DNA of 49,039 nt from Streptomyces sp. NRRL F-2580. GTDB taxonomy: Bacteria > Actinomycetota > Actinomycetes > Streptomycetales > Streptomycetaceae. Of this stretch, positions 32,891 to 40,301 are shown piece after piece. The stretch spans positions 1 to 49,039 of the forward strand of contig NZ_JOIR01000051.1 of NCBI RefSeq assembly GCF_000720115.1, given 5' to 3'. Each line of letters begins with the position of its first letter. Position 1 is the first letter of the stretch. Under the pieces are notes generated by a model. That model was not told the origin of the DNA, did not search any database, and was given only the letters and a program-made list of their open reading frames with translations. Made by a program: the position numbers and the translations under genes.

Positions 32891-33364
32891 ATGAACGCTC
32901 GACTGAACTTCATGACCAGCCCCGTCGCCGCCAAGGCCATGAAGCACATCGTCGCCGCGAGCAGGGCGCTCGCGGAGTCGACCGTCCCGGCCTCCACCCG
33001 CGAACTGATGATGCTCCGCGCCAGCCAGATCAACGGCTGCGCCGGATGCATCGACATGCACACCAAGGATGCCGCGCACGCCGGGGAGAGCGCGGTACGT
33101 CTCAACCTGGTCGTGGCCTGGCGCGAGGCCACGGTGTTCACCGACGCCGAACGCGCCGCCCTGGAGCTGACCGAAGAGGGCACCCGCATCGCCGACGCGG
33201 CCGGCGGGGTCTCGGACGCGGTCTGGGCGAATGCCGCCAAGTACTACGACGACGACCAGCTCGCGGACCTGGTGGCCCAGATCGCCATCATCAACGCCTT
33301 CAACCGCGGAAACGTCATGATCCAGCAGCCCGCGGGCGACTACCAGCCCGGCCAGCACGGCTGA
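32891..33364 (+). CDS. carboxymuconolactone decarboxylase/AhpD-like protein
   Basis: A 157-aa AhpD-fold protein with the redox pair CAGCIDMHT (about residues 54-62, CxxC with the downstream His), and the helical ELMMLRASQINGC and FTDAERAALELTEEGTRI segments of the family. It is probably a peroxidase-type or thiol-disulfide enzyme in oxidative-stress response. It is the standard target gene of ECF41 sigma factors, here with a matching promoter 40 bases upstream of its start. GGAG is found 8-9 bases before the ATG. Confidence 0.92.
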   Translation: MNARLNFMTSPVAAKAMKHIVAASRALAESTVPASTRELMMLRASQINGCAGCIDMHTKDAAHAGESAVRLNLVVAWREATVFTDAERAALELTEEGTRIADAAGGVSDAVWANAAKYYDDDQLADLVAQIAIINAFNRGNVMIQQPAGDYQPGQHG

Positions 33365-33432
33365 GCGTCCGCCCGCCACGCGACCGTTCCGGCCCCGGCT
33401 CCCCGAGCCGACACCATGCAAGGACACATCCC

Positions 33433-33819
33433 ATGAACCTCGCCCTGTGGATCATCACCGGACTGCTCGCCGCCGCCTACCTGCTCGGCGGCGCCTTCAA
33501 GGTGATCACGCCGAAGGAGAAGATCGCTGCCAGCGGCCCCAGCGCCCGCTGGGCCGAGGACTTCAGCGCCGGCGGTATCAAAACCATCGGAGCCCTCGAG
33601 GTGCTGGCCGCGGTGGGCCTGGTCCTGCCCGCCGTGCTCGGCACCGCACCGGTTCTGGTCCCGCTGGCAGCCCTCGGCCTGGTGCTGATGATGACCGGCG
33701 CGGCGATCACCCGCATACGGCGTCACGAGACCAAATTCATGGTGGTGGATCTGGTCTACCTCGCCCTGGCCGCCTTCGTGGTGTGGGGGCGCTTTGGCCC
33801 CGAGTCCTTCACGGGCTGA
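33433..33819 (+). CDS. DoxX-family membrane protein
   Basis: The 128-aa protein has four hydrophobic helices (LALWIITGLLAAAYLLGGAF, IKTIGALEVLAAVGLVLPA, VLVPLAALGLVLMMTGAAIT, FMVVDLVYLALAAFVVWGRF) and the PKEKIAASG/WAEDFSAGGIK loop of DoxX proteins. It follows the decarboxylase-like gene by 68 bases and is probably in the same ECF41-driven operon. DoxX proteins are linked to redox homeostasis at the membrane. No frameshift seen. Confidence 0.85.
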   Translation: MNLALWIITGLLAAAYLLGGAFKVITPKEKIAASGPSARWAEDFSAGGIKTIGALEVLAAVGLVLPAVLGTAPVLVPLAALGLVLMMTGAAITRIRRHETKFMVVDLVYLALAAFVVWGRFGPESFTG

Positions 33820-34250
33820 CCGGGGCATTGTCCGGCTACACCCCGCTGCGTTCAGCTGGCAGCGCCTGCGCTACACGACCGTGATCAAGTGCACAGCGCC
33901 CAAGGGCTTTACCGCTGATCCTCAAGGCCGGCACACACGATGGCCACACGCAAGCACCGACGCGCTTCCGGAACTCAACAACACGCTTCCCGCCACCAGC
34001 AGGCCGTTCTCGGCACGGACCGACAAACGTTGCTGACTCTCGGCGACAAAGCCAGGGCATCGAGTGTTGACCTGCGGTGCAACAGCGGGCGGCACTCTGG
34101 ACGAGCCTGAACGGGTTTTGAGAACCGGAACGGCGCTTCGCGGTCGACAGGCCATCGTGTTTGATCTTGTCGCGCAAGGGACCGGTGACCCGATTGCCGG
34201 GACTGATGAGGCGGACTGGGGGACCGGCCGGGTCCGGCTCGCAGGACCTG
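33820..34250. other. no gene seen
   Basis: About 430 bases between the DoxX gene and the convergent DUF4157 gene. I see no ORF with plausible codon use and no strong hairpin beyond short GC-rich inverted repeats. Confidence 0.5.
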
Positions 34251-35669
34251 TCAGGTTCCGGAGGAGGACGCCGTCTGCTTGCGCCGGGTGCGTCGGCTCC
34301 TCGCCATGATGCCGTTGATGATCTCGGAGTGACGGCCCTTGAGCGCCGCGACCGGCACCTCGATGGTCTGGTAGGTCGTGTGGCCTTCAGTTCGTTCTGC
34401 CACGCTGTTCTCGTCGTGCCAGCGCAGCTCGGTGCCGCCTGCCTCGATGTACGGGATGTCCGGGACGGTCTGGAGGAGCACCCGTCCGCCCCTCGGGGCG
34501 GGGAGTTCGATCCAGAAGTGTTCGGGGACGCCGAAAGCGCCGTCCATCCGGTAGTGGCACATGATCCAGCCCGCCGGGTTCGTGGCGTCGATCCGCAGGC
34601 CGTGGGACTGTACGAAGGTCCGAACCGCCCGTTCCATGAGGGGGCGGATCGCGGCCTCGTCGTGCTGGGCGTCGAAGTTCCCCGGGTCGAAGCGCATGCC
34701 CGCGGCCGTGATGTCGTCCCGCAACCGGTCCAGATCGCTTCTGACTTCGGGCTCCACCCGGTCCAGCTCCCGTACGTCGTCCTCCTCGCTCAGGCCGATG
34801 AGGTAGCTCCAGTACTCACCCCGGTCGAGGCCGCCGGAGTCCGCGGCGGCCCGCACGGCCCACTCCCAGCAGGCGGCCTCCTCGGGCGTCTTGGGGAGCT
34901 TGCGCCCCTGCCCGCCCGCGTAGGTGTCCTCCCGCCCGTCGGAGGCGGCGATCAGGTTGACCGCGTCCTCGGAAATCTCCCCTTCCGTGTTCTCCTCGCG
35001 GGTGCGCTTCATCCGCTGGATGGCGCTGCCGTCGCCCCCGCGCGCGGAGCGGTCGGCGTCGACAATCCGCGTGACGGGAGGACCGTTCATCGCGCGCCGG
35101 GCGTTGGCCTCCGCCTCCCGTTCGAAGCGGTCACTGGGGTCGGAGACGGACAGCCCGTCGCCGTTGTCGGTCCCCGAGACGGGGCCCTGGCGCTGCTGGA
35201 TGACGTGCGTGAGTTCGTGCACGAGGGTGTGCTTGTCGGCGCCGCCCTCGCCGATGACGACGTGGCTGCCCGAGGTGTAGGCGCGGGCACCTACTTCTGC
35301 CGCTGAGGCCCGTGCGGTCGTGTCCGTGTGGATGCGGACGTCTGAGAAGTCGGCGCCGAGCCGGGCTTCCATCTCGGTGCGCGTGTTGTCGTCGAGGGGG
35401 CGGCCCGACGAACGCAGGACGTCGGGGACGGTGGAGCGCTGTACGGGTTGCTCGGTCTGCTGGGGGCCGCAGTCGGCGCTGTGGCGATGTCCTTCCTGAG
35501 CCCAGGGGTGCCCGGCCCGGCGGAGCATCTGGACGACTGCCGCGTTGCCGGCGCTGCCCTGGAGGGCTAAGAGCGCAGGGAGCGGCGTCGTGGCACGGCC
35601 GGTAGGTGTGCGAGCCGATGACCCGCAGTTCTCCGCCTCGTTGCTCCTTGCGCTGCCGTTCGTATGCAT
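34251..35669 (-). CDS. DUF4157 (eCIS-core) protein with C-terminal putative peptidase/transglutaminase-like domain
   Basis: A 472-aa protein. The DUF4157 domain (about residues 80-160) is evident: LRSSGRPLDDNTRTEMEARL, GADFSDVRIHTDTTA, ARAYTSGSHVVIG and the zinc motif HTLVHELTHVIQQRQG (HExxH). DUF4157 proteins are typically cargo of extracellular contractile injection systems. The C-terminal half has a candidate Cys-His-Asp set: EAACWEWAVRAAAD, PEHFWIELPAPRGG and LLQTVPD, suggesting a papain/transglutaminase-type fold. So the protein may be a secreted toxin with a conserved leader-like domain. No signal peptide. No injection-system genes are in the window. The DUF4157 part is certain; the C-terminal enzyme call is inference. 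Confidence 0.85.
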   Translation of the reverse strand: MHTNGSARSNEAENCGSSARTPTGRATTPLPALLALQGSAGNAAVVQMLRRAGHPWAQEGHRHSADCGPQQTEQPVQRSTVPDVLRSSGRPLDDNTRTEMEARLGADFSDVRIHTDTTARASAAEVGARAYTSGSHVVIGEGGADKHTLVHELTHVIQQRQGPVSGTDNGDGLSVSDPSDRFEREAEANARRAMNGPPVTRIVDADRSARGGDGSAIQRMKRTREENTEGEISEDAVNLIAASDGREDTYAGGQGRKLPKTPEEAACWEWAVRAAADSGGLDRGEYWSYLIGLSEEDDVRELDRVEPEVRSDLDRLRDDITAAGMRFDPGNFDAQHDEAAIRPLMERAVRTFVQSHGLRIDATNPAGWIMCHYRMDGAFGVPEHFWIELPAPRGGRVLLQTVPDIPYIEAGGTELRWHDENSVAERTEGHTTYQTIEVPVAALKGRHSEIINGIMARSRRTRRKQTASSSGT

Positions 35670-36063
35670 GGTCTTCCTCTCGTGTCGTCCCTACCGGCGT
35701 CGATGTCTGTGCCCCCTGGTTCCGACCTTGCTGCGGATTACCGCCTTCCGCGCCGGACACGGTGCCGAGTCGGGGGATCACGTTCCAGTGACGGGGCCGG
35801 TGATACATCCCTTCTGGGACGTTAGGGCATTCCGCAAGCCCATCGCCGTGGAGCGGCTCTCCTCGGCCTGATCTCTCCCCCGCGCGACCCGCTGCACGTC
35901 GCCGGAACCGGTAGCGGACGTGGCTCTACCTTGCACCGTGGGTCAGAGATAGGAGAGCAGGCCTATCGGGTGCATAGGACGGTCCGGGCCGGTTGGTAGT
36001 CCTGGAGGCGAACAGGTCGGCGGCGGCCGTCCAGATCACACGAGGGGTCGCCTATCCGCGTGG
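35670..36063. other. no gene seen; probable promoter region of DUF4157 gene
   Basis: About 400 bases without a plausible frame. AGGAAGACC lies just before the DUF4157 ATG on the minus strand. The part near 35960-36063 runs into the LuxR-type remnant. Confidence 0.45.
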
Positions 36064-36640
36064 CTACGGGATCAGGGCGAAGGATCCTTCGCAGAAGGCG
36101 TCGTCGGCGGCCCATGAGCGGTAGGCGACGCCCTTCCAGTCGTTGAGGTCGTCGTGTAGGTGGCTTGCGGCGAAGGTCTTCCAGGTGGGTTCGGAGGCCG
36201 GCCGGGGTGGTGGATCGAAGCTGTCGGGTGAGGAAGTGCCGCATGCCCCTGAGGGTCTGGTTGGCCCGGCTGCTGTACCGCATCTCGTAGGCGAGGATGA
36301 CGAGCTGCACCCGGTCACGTGCGTCGAGTTTCGTGAAGAGCCGTGCGAGGTGGGGGCCTGGTCGCGCCCCCACGGTGAAGTTTGCCCGTGATCAGGCCAG
36401 CGACGGACGAGCCCCTGAACGGTCTGGACCCCGAGGGAGTGCTGTGCGTGAACAGCGCGATGTACAGGTCCGAGACGTGGTGGTAAGCGGTGCCGCCCAC
36501 CGCCCCGTACCGCACGGACGTGAGTTCTTCGGCGATCTCGGTGTTGGACAGGCCGCGGCCGACGAGGGTCAGGACCTCGCGTTCCCGATCGGTGATGCCG
36601 TCGACTGGCTCTGTCCGCGAGAACGGGTTCTGGCACAGCT
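36064..36640 (-). pseudogene. LuxR/NarL-type response regulator remnant
   Basis: The piece around 36500-36620 encodes VDGITDREREVLTLVGRGLS followed by NTEIAEEL, the start of a NarL-type DNA-binding domain. The end of the same domain (LARLFTKLDARDRVQLVILA) appears in another frame near 36280-36350. Between them about 120 bases of unrelated sequence (encoding YGAVGGTAYHHVSDLY) have been inserted. The receiver domain is absent. A further minus-strand tail (HDDLNDWKGVAYRSWAADD) ends at 36064 and may be a separate fragment. Confidence 0.7.
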
Positions 36641-36791
36641 TCCGTGCAGCGGCCACTCTGAGTGATGAACGAGCCTTGCAGGGTGGCATCGAAGTCGCCC
36701 GAAAATGTGCCGTCGTAGAGGCAGGTGGGCTCAGAGTCCGGCCCGTGGAAGAGGCTGTGCTCCGACTGAAGGAGCTGTTGCTCCCATCGAT

Positions 36792-37005
36792 CGTGGACAG
36801 CGCGGCAAGACCATCGGTGGGGCGCGCGTCACCGACGACTCCAGGCTGTCCATGGCTCTCCACCTACGCGACCAGGAGATGAGCCTGCGGAACATCTCCA
36901 AGCGGCTCGTCAGGCGCGAAGAAGGGACTGCACCCCTCGCCCGCCGCCGTTATGCGGATGCTGCGTAAGCATGACGAGCAGGCCGCTACGGCGGCGAGTG
37001 CGTGA
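36792..37005 (+). pseudogene. serine recombinase/resolvase C-terminal remnant
   Basis: The frame encodes RGQRGKTIGGARVTDDSRLS and MALHLRDQEMSLRNISKRLV, then shifts into GLHPSPAAVMRMLRKHDEQ ending at TGA 37003-37005. The pattern matches the C-terminal helix-turn-helix of serine resolvases, which recognise GRHPSP-like stretches, with one frameshift near 36918. The catalytic N-terminal domain is gone. Confidence 0.55.
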
Positions 37006-37158
37006 TCACCCCCGGTACTTTGCGGCTGGTGCCTGTCTGTCAAGTCGCGAGATGTAGGGGCATTACGGGGTTGCCTGCTCAGGGCTTACTTGAAGCACGG
37101 GTCACGCAGACTAGGTGCCCCGCCGCATTTGTCTGGAAAGGTCAGGCGGGTGCGATTT

Positions 37159-37176
37159 ACGGGACATGTTTCCCGT
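37159..37176. promoter_or_regulatory. operator-like palindrome upstream of first 123-aa paralog
   Basis: ACGGGA-CATGTT-TCCCGT, 6-bp arms, 64 bases upstream of the ATG. The same arms with a different core occur at 37738-37755 before the second paralog. Confidence 0.45.
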
Positions 37177-37240
37177 TGCCGAAAGGCCCGGCAGGGGCCA
37201 TTTAAGGAATCCTTGACCCTATCTCACACAGGGAGAAACA

Positions 37241-37612
37241 ATGGCTTCATTCGTAGAAGACCCCATCATCAACGTACTTAACGAGGGCGGGGGTGCTTTC
37301 TTTTTCCGCGTCTTCTATACCATCCGTTACACCCCGGAGGAAATGAATTTCGAGTTTGCGGACAGCATGGCTCTCTTCGAAGAGGATGGCGGCCTGTCCT
37401 TGGGTGATGACTTCCTGGGCAATCAGGACATACGGACGTTCTTCCCCGAGGCGATAGAGTTCACTAGGCGCTTCGAGTTTCGGATGTTTGCTGATGATCT
37501 CGGTACAGAGATCGACGGCGAAGAGATTTACGCGGTGGTACACCATCGACGCAACATTCCCACAGCGGTCAGCGCCACACGCAGGAGCGCAGTTTTCCCC
37601 ATTGCCGTGTGA
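37241..37612 (+). CDS. tandem-paralog protein A (123 aa), unknown family
   Basis: The product is acidic, with conserved blocks shared with the neighbour: RYTPEEMNFEFADSMALFEE, GLSLGDDFLGNQDIRTFFP and DGEEIYAVVHHRRNIPTAVS. Predicted mostly beta strands with many Phe; no signal peptide, no Cys. Ribosome site GGGAG 6-7 bases before the ATG. GC content (about 55%) is far below the surroundings, so it probably came from elsewhere. The family is unknown to me. The second copy follows 210 bases downstream with the same length and a duplicated leader region. Confidence 0.7.
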   Translation: MASFVEDPIINVLNEGGGAFFFRVFYTIRYTPEEMNFEFADSMALFEEDGGLSLGDDFLGNQDIRTFFPEAIEFTRRFEFRMFADDLGTEIDGEEIYAVVHHRRNIPTAVSATRRSAVFPIAV

Positions 37613-37737
37613 CAGCGGCCGGGCTGACAGCCATCAACTGCTCTCACTAGAGCTACGGAACAGAAGGTCATTGACAGGCGAGACGGCCGGCACCGCGGGT
37701 TGGGAGTCCGTCTTGCTGGGGTGATCGGTATCAGTGC

Positions 37738-37755
37738 ACGGGATATGCGTCCCGT
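37738..37755. promoter_or_regulatory. operator-like palindrome upstream of second 123-aa paralog
   Basis: ACGGGA-TATGCG-TCCCGT, identical 6-bp arms to the site at 37159-37176 while three of the six core bases differ. It lies 66 bases before the GTG of the second paralog. Confidence 0.45.
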
Positions 37756-37821
37756 TGTCGAAGGCCCGACAAGGCCGCTTAAGAGATATTTGACCCTTTC
37801 TTGTACTAGGAGATGATTACA

Positions 37822-38193
37822 GTGGCTGAATTCATAGGAATCCCCACCATCAGTATAACCAGTGAGGGCGGGGACAATTTTATTGTCCACGTTAACTACG
37901 TCATCCGCTACACCCCGGAGGAAATGAATCTCGAGTTTGCGGACAGCATGGCTCTCTTCGAAGAGGATGACGGCCTGTCCTTGGGTGATGACTTCCTGGT
38001 CAATCACGAGATACGGACGTTCTTCCCGCTCGTGCCAGAGCAAACTCACACCTTCGAGTTCCCGATGACTGGCGATGATCTCGGTACCGAGCCCGACGGC
38101 GAAGAGATTTACGCGGTGGTACACCATCGACGCAATATTCCCACAGCGGTCAGCGCCACAAGCAGGAGCGCAGCTTTCCCCCTTGCCGTGTGA
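37822..38193 (+). CDS. tandem-paralog protein B (123 aa), unknown family
   Basis: GTG at 37822 aligns with the ATG of paralog A (AGGAG 9 bases upstream), giving exactly the same 123-aa length; an ATG at 37813 would leave too little room after the ribosome site. About two-thirds of residues are identical to paralog A, including RYTPEEMNLEFADSMALFEE, SLGDDFLVNHEIRTFFP and EEIYAVVHHRRNIPTAVS. The region GIPTISITSEGGDNFIVHVN differs most and may be the variable face. Low GC as for paralog A. Function unknown. Confidence 0.75.
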   Translation: MAEFIGIPTISITSEGGDNFIVHVNYVIRYTPEEMNLEFADSMALFEEDDGLSLGDDFLVNHEIRTFFPLVPEQTHTFEFPMTGDDLGTEPDGEEIYAVVHHRRNIPTAVSATSRSAAFPLAV

Positions 38194-38195
38194 TG

Positions 38196-38479
38196 CTGCT
38201 CTGAATGCATGATGTCGGCCTGGTCTGATCCCGCTCGGGCATGGGCGAAGAACCGCAGCCCGCTGTAGGAGATCTCCGCGTACATCGGGGGCCGGCACTC
38301 CGCGCAGCCGGTGGTGCTGCGGGTCCAGCAGACCGACGGCGCCCCGGCGCGGGACTTCCCGGGGCGAGCGGCGGGGGCGGCTTGACTTTCCACACCGCCT
38401 CCCATGCCTGCCCCCACCCGACATCGGGCAGGTGCGCGAAGACGGTTCCCCACTCGGCGTGCACGGAACGGAACGCCAT
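38196..38479 (-). pseudogene. CoiA-like competence-protein homolog, frameshifted fragment
   Basis: The N-terminus MAFRSVHAEWGTVFAHLPDV and GWGQAWEAVWKV is followed in another frame by CAECRPPMYAEISYSGLRFF and AHARAGSDQADIMHSEQHH, the cysteine motif and strand-loop pattern of CoiA-like proteins common in Streptomyces. It breaks off before the nuclease-like domain. One or two frameshifts near 38370-38400. It is divergent from the Toprim-like gene. Confidence 0.6.
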
Positions 38480-38508
38480 CAGTCCCCCTCTGGACGAACT
38501 GACGGCCG

Positions 38509-39042
38509 GTGGTGCGGCGGATCTTGCGTGGCCGCACCACACAACCTGAGCCAGAACCGCTACTCGCGTACATAGCCACCGTGCTCGTGGTCCGCGGCTT
38601 CAGCTCCCAGTCCTACGCCGACGTCGTCCGCGACCGCGTCGCCCACGAGCAACGCGAAGCCTGTCTACTCGTGGTCGGTGACTTCGACTGCTCGGGCGAG
38701 GACATCGAGCGGGACAGGGTGGAGCGCACCGGCTGCTGGAGCTCGGTGACCCGGGTGCTGCTCACCTACGAGCAGGTACGCACGTACGGGCTCCCGGCGA
38801 CCGAGGGCGAGAGCGGCGACCCGAGGTGGCCAGCCTTCGCCCGCCGCTACGGCTTCGACCCTCGCCACCCGGTGCAGTGGGAGGTGGAGGCATTGGAGCC
38901 GGCCGAACTCCAGCGCCTGGTCCTCGCCGCCGTCAACCCCTACATCGACCGCACCGTGCTCGCGCAGCAGATCGCCCGCGAGGAAGAGCAGCGCCGTGCC
39001 CTGGCCGACTTCCTCGGCGGCTGGAGCGCGGACGGCAGGTAG
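38509..39042 (+). CDS. Toprim/topoisomerase VI-A-like C-terminal fragment
   Basis: A 177-aa product whose central motif LLVVGDFDCSGEDIERDRVE has the acidic D-x-D pattern of the metal-binding Toprim fold in Spo11/topoisomerase VI subunit A relatives, preceded by RGFSSQSYADVVRDRVAHEQ and followed by VEALEPAELQRLVLAAVNPY. In full-length relatives about 150 residues come before this, so it is probably the 3' part of a truncated gene, and the first 15 codons look non-native. The open frame is otherwise intact. Family call moderate. Confidence 0.6.
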   Translation: MVRRILRGRTTQPEPEPLLAYIATVLVVRGFSSQSYADVVRDRVAHEQREACLLVVGDFDCSGEDIERDRVERTGCWSSVTRVLLTYEQVRTYGLPATEGESGDPRWPAFARRYGFDPRHPVQWEVEALEPAELQRLVLAAVNPYIDRTVLAQQIAREEEQRRALADFLGGWSADGR

Positions 39043-39203
39043 TCCCGCCGCCTGCGCGCAGTCCGCCATGGTGATTAATTACGGAGGCATATGCGCGTTG
39101 TGGCCGGTTCCGCCGCTGAGGGTCCCTACCGTGGCATGCGCAAAGCAGGCATGGCCAAGGCGCCCGTCCTGCCCTCCATGTACCGACCACGAAAGGAGTG
39201 AGC

Positions 39204-39983
39204 GTGAACGCTCGCTTCGGTATGAAGCGGAAAGTCGTGTTTGGGGTGACGGCGCTGATCTCGATCGCTGCCGGGGTTGTCCCGGCCTCCGCCCTGCCCG
39301 GAAGCTCGCACCACTGGGGCGTCATCACCCGCAACACGATCGGCTCTCCCGTCGCTGCTCTAAGGGACGGCCCGTACGGATCGTTCGGTGTAACGGGGAC
39401 CGCCGCGAGGCCGCCCTACGGCCGAGGCAGCCTCGGAATCGAGGTTGCGGACCGCTCCACTTCCCTCACTCCGCCCAGTGAGAAGGTCAGCTTCGGCAAC
39501 GAGGTCGACTTCTACGGCAAGCCGGTCCTTGGCGCCACGGGTCTGAACCAGGTCGGTTTCCACGTCTTCCAGACCGGCGAGAACGTCTCCTACGGCGGCC
39601 CGACGAACATGCCGAACGTTACGTTCGAGATCAATCCGAACCTCACCGCGGCGCCGGCCACCGCCTACTCGTCGCTGGTGTGGCTACCGGCCGCCTCCCC
39701 GGTGACGAACCGCTGGAGTGGCTACCTGGACGCCACCACGACCGGTACATGGTTCCTCACGGGCAACGCGGGCACCGTGACCGGCTGCAGCCTGGCGACC
39801 CCGTGTGCCTTTCCGCAGCTGAAGATCGCGCTCAACGACGGCGGCGCACAGCCGACCATCTACACCGCTGCGGTCGGCAAGGGCCGCGACAACATGTGGA
39901 TCGGCGCTGTCGACGGCCTGCGGATCAACGGGACCATCTACGACTTCGAAGCCTCCGGAGTCAAGACGCGCCGCGCCACCTGA
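39204..39983 (+). CDS. secreted protein with signal peptide, unknown function
   Basis: A 259-aa protein with a Sec signal peptide (MNARFGMKRKVVFGVTALIS followed by IAAGVVPASALPG; cleavage after ASA). The mature part is beta-rich, with NEVDFYGKPVLGATGLNQVG, VTFEINPNLTAAPATAYSSL and a single pair of cysteines (GCSLATPCAF), resembling no family I can name. GAAAGGAG precedes the GTG at 39204 by 5 bases; a GTG two codons earlier is less likely. A strong hairpin terminator follows 20 bases after the stop. The protein should be exported. Confidence 0.75.
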   Translation: MNARFGMKRKVVFGVTALISIAAGVVPASALPGSSHHWGVITRNTIGSPVAALRDGPYGSFGVTGTAARPPYGRGSLGIEVADRSTSLTPPSEKVSFGNEVDFYGKPVLGATGLNQVGFHVFQTGENVSYGGPTNMPNVTFEINPNLTAAPATAYSSLVWLPAASPVTNRWSGYLDATTTGTWFLTGNAGTVTGCSLATPCAFPQLKIALNDGGAQPTIYTAAVGKGRDNMWIGAVDGLRINGTIYDFEASGVKTRRAT

Positions 39984-40003
39984 GCCCTGACCGGCAGGGC
40001 GTT

Positions 40004-40033
40004 GTCGTCCGCAGCCGTGAGGCTGCGGACGAC
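40004..40033 (+). terminator. perfect hairpin terminator
   Basis: GTCGTCCGCAGCC (40004-40016), GTGA loop, GGCTGCGGACGAC (40021-40033): 13-bp stem, 20 bases after the secreted-protein gene. Confidence 0.88.
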
Positions 40034-40301
40034 GCCATCCTCACCTCCAATCGGGTGACCGACGCGTGGGAACCTGCGGGCTGAAGCCGAGCTGGTGCAT
40101 CACCTTGCGCCACACCTCCAGCCCAGAGAACCCGCTCTGCCATGAGTGCCGCGCCCGGCTCCTGGAGTCACAGCAGAAGTCGGCCCACCCCGGAGCCTGA
40201 CGTCGCGGGGCCTTCTGGCCGCATCGGGCGCGCCGGACCGCGCCCGGCCGGTGACGCTGGGGGGCCAGGCCCGGAGCGGCGGTGAAGGAGGCCAACCTCG
40301 A

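Noticed and set aside
32659..33432. Plus-strand frame opening at 32659 upstream of DoxX
   Set aside because: It overlaps the sigma factor start and runs in the wrong frame through the decarboxylase gene; only the part from 33433 is real.
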